Assembly (NCBI RefSeq): GCF_004153195.1
Contig: NZ_SEMC01000001.1
Location: 124,001-188,000 of the forward strand
Length of the DNA: 64,000 nucleotides
Direction of reading: 5' to 3'
From: Sporolactobacillus sp. THM19-2
GTDB taxonomy: Bacteria > Bacillota > Bacilli > Bacillales > Sporolactobacillaceae
Part shown: in pieces, positions 46,961 to 55,486 of the stretch
Layout of the letters: every line of letters begins with the position of its first letter
Position numbering within the stretch: position 1 is the first letter of the stretch
Translations under genes and position numbers: made by a program
The notes under the pieces: model-generated
Seen by the model: the letters and a program-made list of their open reading frames with translations, nothing else
Told to the model about the DNA's origin: nothing
Databases searched by the model: none

Positions 46961-47365
46961 TTATGGTCGACCCGGACCACTGATTGGCGGCACGGGGACA
47001 CCCAGTCGTCGTTCAATAATCCGCAGCCTGCGATCCAGACTGTTCAGTTCCCGGTTAAAGCGTTCCTGCTGTCTCTGGATTCGGTTGATTTCACGTTCCG
47101 TATGTTCCTGCCGTTGTTCGAGCTGGCGTAATCTTCTTTCAAAGGGACCTTCTCCCGGCCCCGGCGGCTGCCTGTCATAAATGCTGCCCGGTCTGCCGGT
47201 CCAGGTATCAGCGAGGTCAGGAAAGGCTGATGCTGTGCTGCTTTCCATGCCTGCAGGATCTGGCTCCTGATACGGAAACATCCCATTGCTGTCTTGTGCA
47301 GGATGTGATGGATAGGGGAAAAACGGATATTCTGCCTGACTGAATTCATTTTTTGATGGAAACAT
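46961..47365 (-). CDS. Unknown Pro-rich protein with C-terminal coiled coil
   Basis: A 134-residue protein. The first 75 residues are rich in Pro, Phe, Tyr and Ser (EYPFFPYPSHP and PYQEPDP), suggesting disorder. Residues about 78-123 form a strongly charged coiled coil (ERRLRQLEQRQEHTEREIN and on), and the tail is VPVPPISGPGRP. The layout recalls spore-coat or spore-associated proteins of Bacillales, but I do not recognise the family. The start follows GGGAGGAT at seven bases; three codons upstream lack a site. It is monocistronic. Confidence 0.7.
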   Translation of the reverse strand: MFPSKNEFSQAEYPFFPYPSHPAQDSNGMFPYQEPDPAGMESSTASAFPDLADTWTGRPGSIYDRQPPGPGEGPFERRLRQLEQRQEHTEREINRIQRQQERFNRELNSLDRRLRIIERRLGVPVPPISGPGRP

Positions 47366-47508
47366 CGATACCATCCTCCCTGTCAGCGGTTATTTGTACT
47401 TGACGTTACATTAGTCTATGACAGGGCAGGGCGTTTGGCGATAACAGTTGAAATTCCTGATCCTGTAAAAAGGCAAATAAAAAGAGCTGTGATATACAGC
47501 TCACCAGA

Positions 47509-47727
47509 TTATGAAACTTTAACTTTTTTTTCAGTGACCATCCATTGCCCTCTGCGCGGGCTTCTGACTAAATTGTTATACGTCAGAATATTTAAATCTC
47601 TCTGCATTGTTCGTTGTGTCATGTCAAATTCTTCAACCAGTTCTTTCGTTGTGACAACACCTTGTCTGCGAATGTAAAGATATACAGACTTTACGCGGTT
47701 CAGCATACGATCAGTTGAAGGACTCAA
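47509..47727 (-). CDS. ytzE: Small DeoR-type HTH protein YtzE
   Basis: A 72-residue winged helix-turn-helix of the DeoR N-terminal type: MLNRVKSVYLYIRRQGVVTTKELVEEFDMTQRTMQRDLNILTYNNLVRSPRRGQW, in which T-x-R-T-x-x-R-D-L is the recognition helix. There is no effector domain. It corresponds to B. subtilis YtzE, also in this chromosomal region. The best start is a TTG seven bases after AGGGAG; the open frame extends 42 codons upstream with no similarity. Targets unknown. Confidence 0.82.
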   Translation of the reverse strand: MSPSTDRMLNRVKSVYLYIRRQGVVTTKELVEEFDMTQRTMQRDLNILTYNNLVRSPRRGQWMVTEKKVKVS

Positions 47728-47857
47728 ATCACCACTCCCTAAATTTATTGTCAATAGAAGAATATGGCTTCCATTGAATCGAATATGCAAGGTGCGGGAA
47801 AATACAGAAGATTCAGCATGCAGGAAGTCACTCTCCAAGACTCCTGATTTCATTTTT

Positions 47858-47885
47858 AATATAACTCTTTTTCAGAAAATGTCAA
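47858..47885 (-). promoter_or_regulatory. Promoter of ytzE
   Basis: On the minus strand TTGACA and TATATT are 16 bases apart, giving a leader of about 125 bases. The rest of 47728-48064 holds no gene; a weak hairpin near 48005-48043 could end the cysteine synthase transcript. Confidence 0.7.
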
Positions 47886-48064
47886 ACCTTTTATTTTTTT
47901 TACGACGGTGACCTTGATTTCAGCCGGCGAAGCTGGACTTCTGGTGGCTGAGCCCACGTTGTGCTTGATCATCCATAGCACAGGATCATTTTTTTCGTGT
48001 GAATGGAAAAACTGCCTTTCTCCGGGTGTGAAGGGTAGTTTTTATGTTGAAGGAATATACAGTT

Positions 48065-49006
48065 TTACCGGGGAAAGATGTCTCCTGAAAGGTAACGTTC
48101 CCCTGTATCGTTGATCATACAAACAATGACATCGCCCGGAGTAAAGCGTCTGGCCACCTGAAGAGCAACAAAAACAGAAGCCCCTGATGACGGACCGCAC
48201 AAGATGCCTTCCTCAGTTGCCAGACGACGGGTAATCTCATAAGCATCGTGGTCACTGACCTTGATAATTTCGTCAACTAATGAAAGATCAAGTGTCTCCG
48301 GTATAAAACCCGGACTCGTTCCGACAATCTTGTGTCTGCCGGGTTTTCCACCACTCAGGACAGGCGATCCGGATGGTTCACAGATATGGATGGTCAACTC
48401 CGGAAAGGCTTTTTTTAAGGCTTTTCCGGTGCCTGTAATGGTTCCACCGGTGCCTGCTGCCCCAACAAATGCCCGCAAAGGTTTGCCCAGTGTGTTCATA
48501 TCCTCGATAATCTCCGGTGCGGTGGACAAAAGATGAGCCTGCGGATTTGCCGGATTTGAGAACTGCATCGGCATGAAACTGTCCGGTATGGTTCGATTCA
48601 GTTCTTCTGCTTTCCGGATGGCTCCGGGCATTTTGTCACGCCCGGGTGTCAGGACGACTTTCGCACCGAAAGCTTTAAGGAGGTTCTTGCGCTCTCTGGT
48701 CATCGTATCCGGCATCACGATCATGGCTTTATAGCCCCGGGCAACAGCATTCATCGCCAGACCGATGCCCATATTTCCTGATGTAGGTTCAATAATTGTC
48801 GCGCCTTTCTTCAATTTTCCCTCTTGTTCAGCGGCCAGAATCATATGCCGTGCAGCGCGGTCTTTGACACTTTTGGTTGGATTGAAATATTCAAGTTTTG
48901 CATAAATGGATGCGCCATTCGGGTCAGGCAGTCGGTTCAGACGTACCATCGGTGTATGGCCAACCAGCTCATCAATGGATTTAACTACTTTCAACGTGTA
49001 CGACAT
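48065..49006 (-). CDS. Cysteine synthase family PLP enzyme (YtkP-like)
   Basis: A 313-residue fold-type II PLP enzyme. The PLP lysine is K48 in NPTKSVKDRAA, the substrate loop EPTSGNMGIGLA follows near residue 90, and the phosphate-binding glycines are GAAGTGGTITGTGKAL near residue 180. The C-terminal NDTGERYLSGDIF matches cysteine synthase-type ends. It makes cysteine from O-acetylserine and sulfide or acts as a related beta-synthase; B. subtilis has the similar ytkP in this region. The M in SGNMG replaces the usual T, a residue near the substrate carboxylate. The upstream region abuts the TnpB element. Confidence 0.85.
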   Translation of the reverse strand: MSYTLKVVKSIDELVGHTPMVRLNRLPDPNGASIYAKLEYFNPTKSVKDRAARHMILAAEQEGKLKKGATIIEPTSGNMGIGLAMNAVARGYKAMIVMPDTMTRERKNLLKAFGAKVVLTPGRDKMPGAIRKAEELNRTIPDSFMPMQFSNPANPQAHLLSTAPEIIEDMNTLGKPLRAFVGAAGTGGTITGTGKALKKAFPELTIHICEPSGSPVLSGGKPGRHKIVGTSPGFIPETLDLSLVDEIIKVSDHDAYEITRRLATEEGILCGPSSGASVFVALQVARRFTPGDVIVCMINDTGERYLSGDIFPR

Positions 49007-49100
49007 CTCACTTTCTCGGACTTAACATGCCCCGGTTATGTATCAGAACAGTGATCCATCAACATCATGCGAAGGTCCTGCTTCCTCATTTTATCATAAT

Positions 49101-49146
49101 CTCAGTGAGCATACTCGCCACTTCAGTGGTGGGATGAATCACTGAG
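49101..49146. repeat. Nested palindrome at the left end of the TnpB element
   Basis: CTCAGTGA (49101) and TCACTGAG (49139) form an outer stem enclosing the CCACTTCAGTGG hairpin (49118-49129). The inner hairpin and the following TGGTGGGA match the right end. Confidence 0.75.
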
Positions 49147-49236
49147 CCTGGACTTTATTTTGATTGACCATGGGGAACATTTGTTCTATAATAAACGGAA
49201 GAATCTTTTAAAAAGCTTAGAAAGGAGGTCTCTTTC

Positions 49237-50859
49237 ATGCAAAGTAAAAAGAAAAAAACGAAAAGCAAAAAAACAGTAACAAAAAACGTCTTTCTTTACG
49301 GTCACCCGACAAAGGTGAAACAAGACCTTTTACAAACCACGCAAAAAGCGTATGTTCATCAAATCAACCACTTCATCAACGTTTTGATGGCTGATCTGCC
49401 CAAGTATCTCCTTATTCTTTTAATCAATGATAAAAAGAATGCGAAGATTGGACAGCTTGAAAAAGAACATCGCACGTCTTTAGGCTCAGCCTATGGGCAA
49501 AATGCGGTGCGACACGCCATTACTGAACTGCACAATCATTTGATCCGGCAAAAGAATAAACTCTATGGCTGGATGCAAAGTCATGAGCCGGATCTTTTGC
49601 CTTATGCCTGTTTCATTTCATTACTGCATGCATCTGTCCTTGACGAAGATGAGCTCACTATTCTCAAAACCCTCATTCAAAGAGAGCAGGGCAAAGGCAA
49701 GCCAGACGCGGAGAAACTCGCTGCTTATACGGACTTTTTCAATGAACTTTCTACTGTAACCAGCGAGCAGCGGGCAGAGAATCGGGCCATCGTGCATGCT
49801 CTATATCTTGAACGCTTAGAAAACACGCGCCTGCCTTTTGTGAAAAAAGCACCGCTGCAGCTGGATGCACGGCTTGCCACCTTAGAAGAGGCGAAAAATA
49901 TCAGATCGTCTTATGTCTTATCTGTTAAACTTACAGGAAGTAAACATCGCGTACTTTTCCCAGTCAACACGAGTCGAAACGGGAGGCGTCGCCTCGCTCA
50001 ATATAAAACAGGTGGCATGACAGTTAGCTGGGAGCAGGGAAAAATCCGTGTCGGCGTCCCCATAAAAAAGAACATCACGAAGCAAAAATGGACAGAAAAA
50101 GTGGGTGCGGATGCCGGGATTAACGATTTGTTTCATTCCAGCATCGGCCACGCCTATGGCAGCTTTTCCGGGAGGGTCAAACAGTTCGAAGAACTTTTGG
50201 AAACCAGGACCGGGCATCGGTCATCCCTGCGCAACGTGATGAAACGCTATCAAAAAGAGCTCAAAAAGACCGATGACTTGTGGCAACAATCCTTCCTGCG
50301 TACCAAAATTGCACACATAGCGAAAACCTTAAATGGCAGGAAGTCGCTTCAAAAAGTTCAGCGTCGTTACAGACACCAGAGAGATTTAGCAATGCACGAG
50401 GCGGTGAATCAGCTTTTTGAAGAGGTCAGGCAAGACCATCTCGTTTTGGTTCTTGAAGATCTGGAGCTCACAAACTTTGACCGAGGCAAAAAAGCTAATA
50501 AAAGAAACAGTTCCTGGATCCGAGGTCAGTTGTTTCAGAAGATCACTGAACGTCTCAACTGGTACGGCATGCCTTATGTCACGGTGGATCCGGCTTATAC
50601 CTCACAGATGTGCCATGCCTGCGGTCATCTGGATAAAACGAGTCGAAGCGGCAAATCGTTTGTCTGTACCGTGTGCGGACACAGCGATGATGCCGATCAT
50701 AACGCAGCCTTGAACATTAAAGACCGTGCGGATGACGCTGAGATTAAAGAGATCGCAGAAAAGTATCCATACAACACAAAGAAGCGTCATCAAGCTATAA
50801 AAGAACACATTGAAGAACGTTACCGCAGTCAGCATCCTCAAGTCGCTCCGGCGGTCTAA
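49237..50859 (+). CDS. tnpB: Long TnpB-type RNA-guided nuclease
   Basis: A 540-residue TnpB/IS605 OrfB protein. All RuvC acids are present: D292 in VGADAGINDLF, E407 in LVLEDLEL and an Asp of SDDADHNAALNI (485-487). The zinc ribbon has C459, C462, C477 and C480 (CHAC...CTVC). The N-terminal part before the first RuvC acid is about 290 residues, some 100 more than the well-studied ISDra2 TnpB, and starts with a Lys-rich stretch (KKKKTKSKKTVTKN). GAAAGGAGG precedes the ATG. TnpB cuts DNA guided by an RNA from the element's right end, which follows here. Catalytic competence is inferred from retained residues. Confidence 0.9.
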   Translation: MQSKKKKTKSKKTVTKNVFLYGHPTKVKQDLLQTTQKAYVHQINHFINVLMADLPKYLLILLINDKKNAKIGQLEKEHRTSLGSAYGQNAVRHAITELHNHLIRQKNKLYGWMQSHEPDLLPYACFISLLHASVLDEDELTILKTLIQREQGKGKPDAEKLAAYTDFFNELSTVTSEQRAENRAIVHALYLERLENTRLPFVKKAPLQLDARLATLEEAKNIRSSYVLSVKLTGSKHRVLFPVNTSRNGRRRLAQYKTGGMTVSWEQGKIRVGVPIKKNITKQKWTEKVGADAGINDLFHSSIGHAYGSFSGRVKQFEELLETRTGHRSSLRNVMKRYQKELKKTDDLWQQSFLRTKIAHIAKTLNGRKSLQKVQRRYRHQRDLAMHEAVNQLFEEVRQDHLVLVLEDLELTNFDRGKKANKRNSSWIRGQLFQKITERLNWYGMPYVTVDPAYTSQMCHACGHLDKTSRSGKSFVCTVCGHSDDADHNAALNIKDRADDAEIKEIAEKYPYNTKKRHQAIKEHIEERYRSQHPQVAPAV

Positions 50860-51051
50860 AGGTGTTGGCCATAGGAACCTCTAACCTCGCTGTTTAAGTG
50901 AGGGACAAGCTTCGAGTTGATGATCTCTCAAATGAGAGATCCGCTCGCCGAAGGTGCTTTCCATCCTGATCGGAGACGCCTGTTCCGTAAAAAGGAACTT
51001 GGTTTTTGAGTAAGGAAAAGAAGCCTGCCACTTTAGTGGTGGGAGGTTCAC
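50860..51051 (+). ncRNA. Probable omega RNA (reRNA) scaffold of the TnpB element
   Basis: The 190 bases after the tnpB stop form a row of hairpins: CCTCGCT/AGTGAGG (50885-50903), a perfect GATCTCTC/GAGAGATC (50922-50941), GTTCC/GGAAC (50982-50998) and the terminal CCACTTTAGTGG (51028-51039) followed by TGGGAGGTTCAC. TnpB guide RNAs come from this position, with the guide being the adjacent flanking DNA (here starting AGTCGGTTTTCC at 51052). The RNA 5' end and processing are not known. Confidence 0.65.
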
Positions 51052-51135
51052 AGTCGGTTTTCCTAATCTTGCGATATAATAGAGGAAGAAGTGCTTCGGG
51101 TGTCATCCCGAAGAGTTTTTAAAGGTGGCATCAAG

Positions 51136-51900
51136 ATGGCACAGCTGATAAAAATCGGGCAATGTGTATCGCGTTACCAGATTCATCTTATGCGGTATGC
51201 TCATCGGTTCATCCTGCTAAAAAAGCGGCGACAGGAACAATGGATGCATCGTGAAAACAGGGAACAGCCATCCGGGTCTGCCCGGAAACATGAGAAGGAC
51301 CTGTTTGAGGAATGGATCTATGACATGCAGACTGAATGGGCGACGCGGACGGCAGTAGAGCAGTCCCGGTTCCCTGAAGCATGGGCCAGTCAGTCCTGGG
51401 TTAAACGTCTTTTAACAGAAGTGAATGATCTTTCATTCTTTATGTTTCGACCGGTACTGAAGGCAGGCGAAGCGACCATACAGCTGGATTCGCTCCTTTT
51501 GACAGCAGACGCCGTGTGGTGTCTCACGGCTCTCGAAGGCGAGAGGGGCAGTGTGTTTCAGGGGATTTCCAGACGAAAGTGGCGGGAAATCCGGTCTGAT
51601 GATGTCCGTGAACTGCTGAATCCGCTGATTGCACTGAAACGGACGCGGAGGATTGTTTCCGGATATCTGGGAAAGTTCGGACTTAGTGTGCCGGTTCTGG
51701 CTGCAGTGTATGTACCGAACGGTTTTATTGAATTTGTTCAGGAAGAATCAGGGTTAAGTCTCGTGGATTTAAGGAACGAATCAGCGTGGCTGCGCCTGAT
51801 TTCCAGACACTCGATGATGATGAAGCGGGATCAGATTGCTGCAACGGAGGCCCTGCTTTCCGGCTGTGTAACGGTCGCTTCCGACCGCTGGCGAGATTGA
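51136..51900 (+). CDS. Unknown protein, possibly NERD-related
   Basis: A 254-residue cytoplasmic protein. The N-terminus MAQLIKIGQCVSRYQIHLMRYAHRFILLKKRR resembles a Bacillales family often annotated as NERD-domain (nuclease-related) and located next to ytmP; I recall this by pattern and cannot check it. No clear nuclease residues of the D-x-E-x-K type stand out. The start follows AAAGGTGG; the frame extends 15 codons upstream. A TATAAT at 51075-51080 could drive it, and its -35 region abuts the TnpB element. Confidence 0.65.
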   Translation: MAQLIKIGQCVSRYQIHLMRYAHRFILLKKRRQEQWMHRENREQPSGSARKHEKDLFEEWIYDMQTEWATRTAVEQSRFPEAWASQSWVKRLLTEVNDLSFFMFRPVLKAGEATIQLDSLLLTADAVWCLTALEGERGSVFQGISRRKWREIRSDDVRELLNPLIALKRTRRIVSGYLGKFGLSVPVLAAVYVPNGFIEFVQEESGLSLVDLRNESAWLRLISRHSMMMKRDQIAATEALLSGCVTVASDRWRD

Positions 51901-51999
51901 ACCGGCATGATTGTTCAATCTACCGGAAAGTGGTATATTCTAAAACATAGTCTTTTTAGAACGAAGCCTCGTTATTTTTGTAAAAAGGTGGCACTTTTG

Positions 52000-52797
52000 A
52001 TGAAGTTTTTTGACAGCGATGATTGGGTGCTCTCATCCGCCGGAGGGTTAACCGGGGAAGCCTACATGGCCATGTCCGGGGATCACAAATTGTTTATCAA
52101 ACGGAACACATCGCCATTTCTGGCCGTTCTGTCAGCTGAAGGGATTGTTCCCAAACTGCTGTGGGCGCGCCGTACAGGGAGTGGTGATGTTCTGACTGCC
52201 CAGAAGTGGATGAACGGAAGGGTGCTCAAACCGGAGGAAATGGGATCGAAGAAAGTCGCCGCACTCTTAAAAAAAATTCATACTTCCGACCCGCTGTTAT
52301 TTATGTTAAAGCGTCTCGGCAAGAAGCCTGTCACGACTTCAGTCATATTTGACCGGCTGGTTCATCGCGCCTCAGGGCGAAAGAATTCACCCGCGCTGAA
52401 CTGCGCGCTTGACTTTCTGCGGAAAACGAGCGGAAGAGCCGAGTACTATGAGAAAAAAGTATGCCATTCCGATATCAATCATAACAACTGGCTGATTAAT
52501 GAAGGAGAGAAAAAGCTTTACCTGGTCGATTGGGATCAGGCTGTGATAGCGGACCCGGCAATGGATCTGGCCATGCTTTTATACTGGTACATTTCTGAAG
52601 ATAAGTGGCTCGACTGGCTGAAAATGTATGGCTGGGAAATGAATAATTCTTTACATCTCCGCCTGATCTGGCATATGATTGCATCAACCATTCGTTTCAT
52701 GTTCTGGCATCAGGAGCACGGCGATGCCAGAAAGTTCATCCTGTTTGAAAAAGATTTACTGTGGCTGAATGATTATGCCGCGCGGTTCTGCAACTGA
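52000..52797 (+). CDS. ytmP: Phosphotransferase-family kinase YtmP
   Basis: A 265-residue protein with the aminoglycoside phosphotransferase/choline kinase fold. The catalytic loop is CHSDINHNNWLI (His-x-Asp-x3-Asn) and the metal-binding motif is LVDWDQAVIADPAMDLA. It matches YtmP, the usual neighbour of trmB in Bacillus, whose substrate is unknown. The start follows AAAAGGTGG; the frame extends 31 codons upstream over promoter-like sequence. It precedes trmB by 99 bases. Confidence 0.85.
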   Translation: MKFFDSDDWVLSSAGGLTGEAYMAMSGDHKLFIKRNTSPFLAVLSAEGIVPKLLWARRTGSGDVLTAQKWMNGRVLKPEEMGSKKVAALLKKIHTSDPLLFMLKRLGKKPVTTSVIFDRLVHRASGRKNSPALNCALDFLRKTSGRAEYYEKKVCHSDINHNNWLINEGEKKLYLVDWDQAVIADPAMDLAMLLYWYISEDKWLDWLKMYGWEMNNSLHLRLIWHMIASTIRFMFWHQEHGDARKFILFEKDLLWLNDYAARFCN

Positions 52798-52896
52798 ATA
52801 TCATCTATATTTTAGCACCAGAACGTGGTATGATATCTCAGGCCGGTTACGCCGTGCACGTTTTCTTCACTGATTTGATTATAAGGAGAATTTTAA

Positions 52897-53538
52897 ATGA
52901 GGGTGCGCCATAAACCCTGGGCAAGGGAAAAACTCGACCGCCATACAGAAATAGTTATTCAATCACCAAAGTATTATTACGGAGAATGGTACGAAGCATT
53001 TAACCGCGAAGCCCCTCTTTGCGTGGAAATAGGTACGGGGAAGGGCAGATTTATTACCGGAATGGCTGAAAAGTATCCGGAAAAAAATTTTGTCGGTATT
53101 GAACTCCATGAGAGTATTATTGTGACGGCTCTTGAACGATGCCTGGAAAATAAATTAAGAAATGTCCGCCTGGTGAATGCAGATGCCCGTGGTCTGACTG
53201 AGTTCTTTGCCGAAGATGAAGTGGACGATATCTATTTGAATTTTTGTGATCCCTGGCCGAAAAAGCGCCACGAGAAACGAAGGCTTACTTATTCGTCTTT
53301 TCTCGCGCAGTATGAATATGTCCTGAAAAAACAGGGGATCATCCACTTTAAAACGGACAATCAGGGATTATTTGAATATTCTCTGGAAAGTTTTTCAAAG
53401 TACGGTTTTGTTCTGCAGAATATCAGTCTTGATCTGCATCACTCCGGTGACAGAGACAATATCATGACAGAATTCGAAGAGAAGTTTTCGTCAAAGGGCC
53501 AGCCGATTTACCGTTGTGAGGCCATATCCGGTTATTAA
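52897..53538 (+). CDS. trmB: tRNA (guanine-N7-)-methyltransferase TrmB
   Basis: A 213-residue class I SAM-dependent methyltransferase forming m7G46 in tRNA. The SAM loop CVEIGTGKGRFITGMA is near residue 41, IELHESIIVTALER follows, and the catalytic block YLNFCDPWPKKRHEKRRLT is near residue 115. The C-terminal TEFEEKFSSKGQPIYRCEA is also diagnostic. AAGGAG precedes the ATG. It follows ytmP as in B. subtilis. Confidence 0.96.
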   Translation: MRVRHKPWAREKLDRHTEIVIQSPKYYYGEWYEAFNREAPLCVEIGTGKGRFITGMAEKYPEKNFVGIELHESIIVTALERCLENKLRNVRLVNADARGLTEFFAEDEVDDIYLNFCDPWPKKRHEKRRLTYSSFLAQYEYVLKKQGIIHFKTDNQGLFEYSLESFSKYGFVLQNISLDLHHSGDRDNIMTEFEEKFSSKGQPIYRCEAISGY

Positions 53539-53554
53539 AGCGGCAGCGGAGACG

Positions 53555-53881
53555 CTACTCCTGCAGTTTCAGCTTCAGAAGGGAGCCGGTGCAGGCATCG
53601 GCAATAAAGTCATAATGTTTCACGGCATGCCCGTCCTTAACAGTTAGTCCGCCCTGATACACGTTACTTGTCAGGGCGTCTTTTGTCTGTGTGAGCGGCG
53701 TAAGGCCTATCCATGCCCCGTTAATGGGCAGCTCTTTCTTCACTTTATTTTTCACGTAGCCCATGACCTTCTCGGGACTGAGCAGATGATTTGTGTACCG
53801 CTGCATCTTTCCTGCCGCTATACCCGCAGCAAATCCTGCAGTTGCTGCAATCAGGATGGAAATACCTGTTTTCATGTTCAT
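53555..53881 (-). CDS. PepSY-like small protein YtzB
   Basis: A 108-residue protein with an N-terminal hydrophobic anchor (ISILIAATAGFAAGIAAG) and a C-terminal PepSY-like domain (NGAWIGLTPLTQTKDALTSNVYQGGLTV...YDFIADACTGSLLKLKL). It resembles B. subtilis YtzB, also encoded near trmB and transcribed oppositely. PepSY domains are thought to inhibit peptidases or act as chaperones in the envelope. The ribosome site is weak (AGTTGG). Convergent with trmB, with a 16-base gap. Confidence 0.7.
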   Translation of the reverse strand: MNMKTGISILIAATAGFAAGIAAGKMQRYTNHLLSPEKVMGYVKNKVKKELPINGAWIGLTPLTQTKDALTSNVYQGGLTVKDGHAVKHYDFIADACTGSLLKLKLQE

Positions 53882-53996
53882 GCTGATGCCAACTTTCTGT
53901 TTTTTCTATAGTATAAAGGGAAAAAGAAAATAAACCAAATTTCTCCTCGGACGACTTATCAGCGGGGATATGATATGAATAAAGGACGGTTGTCTT

Positions 53997-54557
53997 ATGA
54001 TTATCGGGATCGGAACAAAGAATCCGGCAAAAATCAAAGCTCTGACAGAATTGCTTGATCAACTCGGACGAAAGGATGATGTGAAAAGTTTTGATGTGCC
54101 TTCCGGTGTATCCGCCATGCCCATGTCGGATTCTGAGACCCGGCAGGGAGCAATCAATCGGGCGCGTGCCGTCATCCGTTCGGACCGCTCGGTGACGATC
54201 GGCATCGGTCTTGAAGGGGGCGTGTCCGACCTTGACGGCGAGATGTTTCTCTGTAACTGGGGCGCCGCAGCAGACCGAAACGGACAGGTCATCACGGCCG
54301 GCGGTGCCCGGATCCTGCTACCGGACCAGCTGGCGGACGGCGTTCGCTCAGGGCATGAACTCGGTCAGGTCGCAGAAAGATATACCGGAGAGAAGAATGT
54401 CAGTCAGCATGGCGGAACCATCGGATTTCTGACTGAGGGAATGGTGTCAAGAACGGAAATGTTCCAACATGTTCTGAAACTGATTGACGGGCTTTATCAA
54501 CATATCAACAGGAAGAACCATTCGCCAGCCGGCCAGTCGCAGACGGAAGAGGATTAG
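53997..54557 (+). CDS. Non-canonical purine NTP phosphatase (DUF84, YjjX-like)
   Basis: A 186-residue DUF84 protein. Typical elements are IGTKNPAKIKAL at the N-terminus, SGVSAMPMSDSETRQGAINRA, GIGLEGGVSD and the C-terminal HGGTIGFLTEGMVSRTEMF. YjjX-type enzymes hydrolyse inosine and xanthosine triphosphates to keep them out of nucleic acids. AGGACGG lies upstream of the ATG. The last twenty residues are polar and variable. Enzymatic specificity is by family only. Confidence 0.88.
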   Translation: MIIGIGTKNPAKIKALTELLDQLGRKDDVKSFDVPSGVSAMPMSDSETRQGAINRARAVIRSDRSVTIGIGLEGGVSDLDGEMFLCNWGAAADRNGQVITAGGARILLPDQLADGVRSGHELGQVAERYTGEKNVSQHGGTIGFLTEGMVSRTEMFQHVLKLIDGLYQHINRKNHSPAGQSQTEED

Positions 54558-54670
54558 TTTCTCTGATCGCTTTTTCCGCAATCTGTTTTCTTAAAGGACA
54601 GGATGAGGGCCGGCCCATGTCAGGCTATGGTAAAATGATTTTGATATCCTGAAAGGGAGGATCCTGTCAC

Positions 54671-55465
54671 ATGAATCTCGTGGAATTAAGAAAGGAATTG
54701 ACAAAGCGCTTAGCCTCTGATGAACGGACTGTCCGCTTTGACAGACAGTCGGACAAACTCAGAATTGAAAATAAGGATGGCGGACGCGGCGTGACCGTTT
54801 CTCTGCCTGAACTTTTAAAGAAATATCAGGAGAAAGGTCCTGATATGATCCCTCTTTTCGTCTCTGAAATTGACAGAGGTCTTAAGGCCATGACCCGCCC
54901 GTTTGCGATCAAGGGGCATGTTGACAGGATCTTTCCTGTCATCCGTGCGGCATCCTTTCCGGTCACAACGAAAGACGGAAAAGAACTGCTGACGGAAAAG
55001 CACACGGCGGAAACCAGCATCTATTATGCTTTGGATATGGACGGCTCATACCGACTGATTGACAAGGATGCGCTGAGAAATGAAGGCATAGACAGCGAAA
55101 CAATTGTCAGAGCAGCAAGTGCCAACCTGCAGTCACTTCCGACAGGTATGAAAAAAGACATGGTGAAACATAATGCCTTCTATTTTTTGAATTATAATGA
55201 TGGCTATGATGCAAGCAGGATCCTGAACCAGCAGCTTCTAAAGCACATGAAGGCGAAGGCAAAGGGCGATCTGACTGTTGCCGTCCCTCATCAGGATGTC
55301 CTGATCTTTGGCGATATCGTCAATCCGGAGGGATATGATATTCTCGCACAGATGGTGATGAAATTCTATTCAGAGGGCAGAGTGCCGATTACGATTCTCC
55401 CGTTCATTTTTGAAAACGGGGCACTTGAACCCATCTTCATCATGGCAAACAGACGACCGAATTGA
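54671..55465 (+). CDS. ytpQ: DUF1444 protein YtpQ
   Basis: A 264-residue soluble protein of the DUF1444 family, found next to ytpR in Bacillales. Conserved stretches include KAMTRPFAIKGHVDRIFPVIRAASFP and the C-terminal GDIVNPEGYDILAQMVMKFYSEGRVPITILPF. No enzymatic motif is known. AAAGGGAGG precedes the ATG, and ytpR follows after 21 bases in the same operon. Confidence 0.9.
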   Translation: MNLVELRKELTKRLASDERTVRFDRQSDKLRIENKDGGRGVTVSLPELLKKYQEKGPDMIPLFVSEIDRGLKAMTRPFAIKGHVDRIFPVIRAASFPVTTKDGKELLTEKHTAETSIYYALDMDGSYRLIDKDALRNEGIDSETIVRAASANLQSLPTGMKKDMVKHNAFYFLNYNDGYDASRILNQQLLKHMKAKAKGDLTVAVPHQDVLIFGDIVNPEGYDILAQMVMKFYSEGRVPITILPFIFENGALEPIFIMANRRPN

Positions 55466-55486
55466 ATGTTGGAAGGAGAAAAATAA

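Larger units (their letters stand above)
49101..51051 (+). mobile_element. Stand-alone TnpB element (IS200/IS605 superfamily, IS1341-like)
   Basis: A single-gene element carrying only a TnpB-type nuclease gene, with no Y1 transposase TnpA. Both ends have a related small hairpin: CCACTTCAGTGG then TGGGATGAATC at the left, and CCACTTTAGTGG then TGGGAGGTTCAC at the right. Sub-terminal hairpins and lack of inverted terminal repeats are typical of this superfamily. The exact boundaries are estimated; the right one is placed after GGTTCAC. It is inserted between the cysteine synthase gene and a NERD-like gene. Mobilisation would need a TnpA from elsewhere. Confidence 0.8.

Noticed and set aside
49101-51051. 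CRISPR-associated Cas12-type effector
   Set aside because: RuvC and zinc ribbon are shared with Cas12, but there is no repeat-spacer array or cas gene, and the ends look like an IS200/IS605 element.
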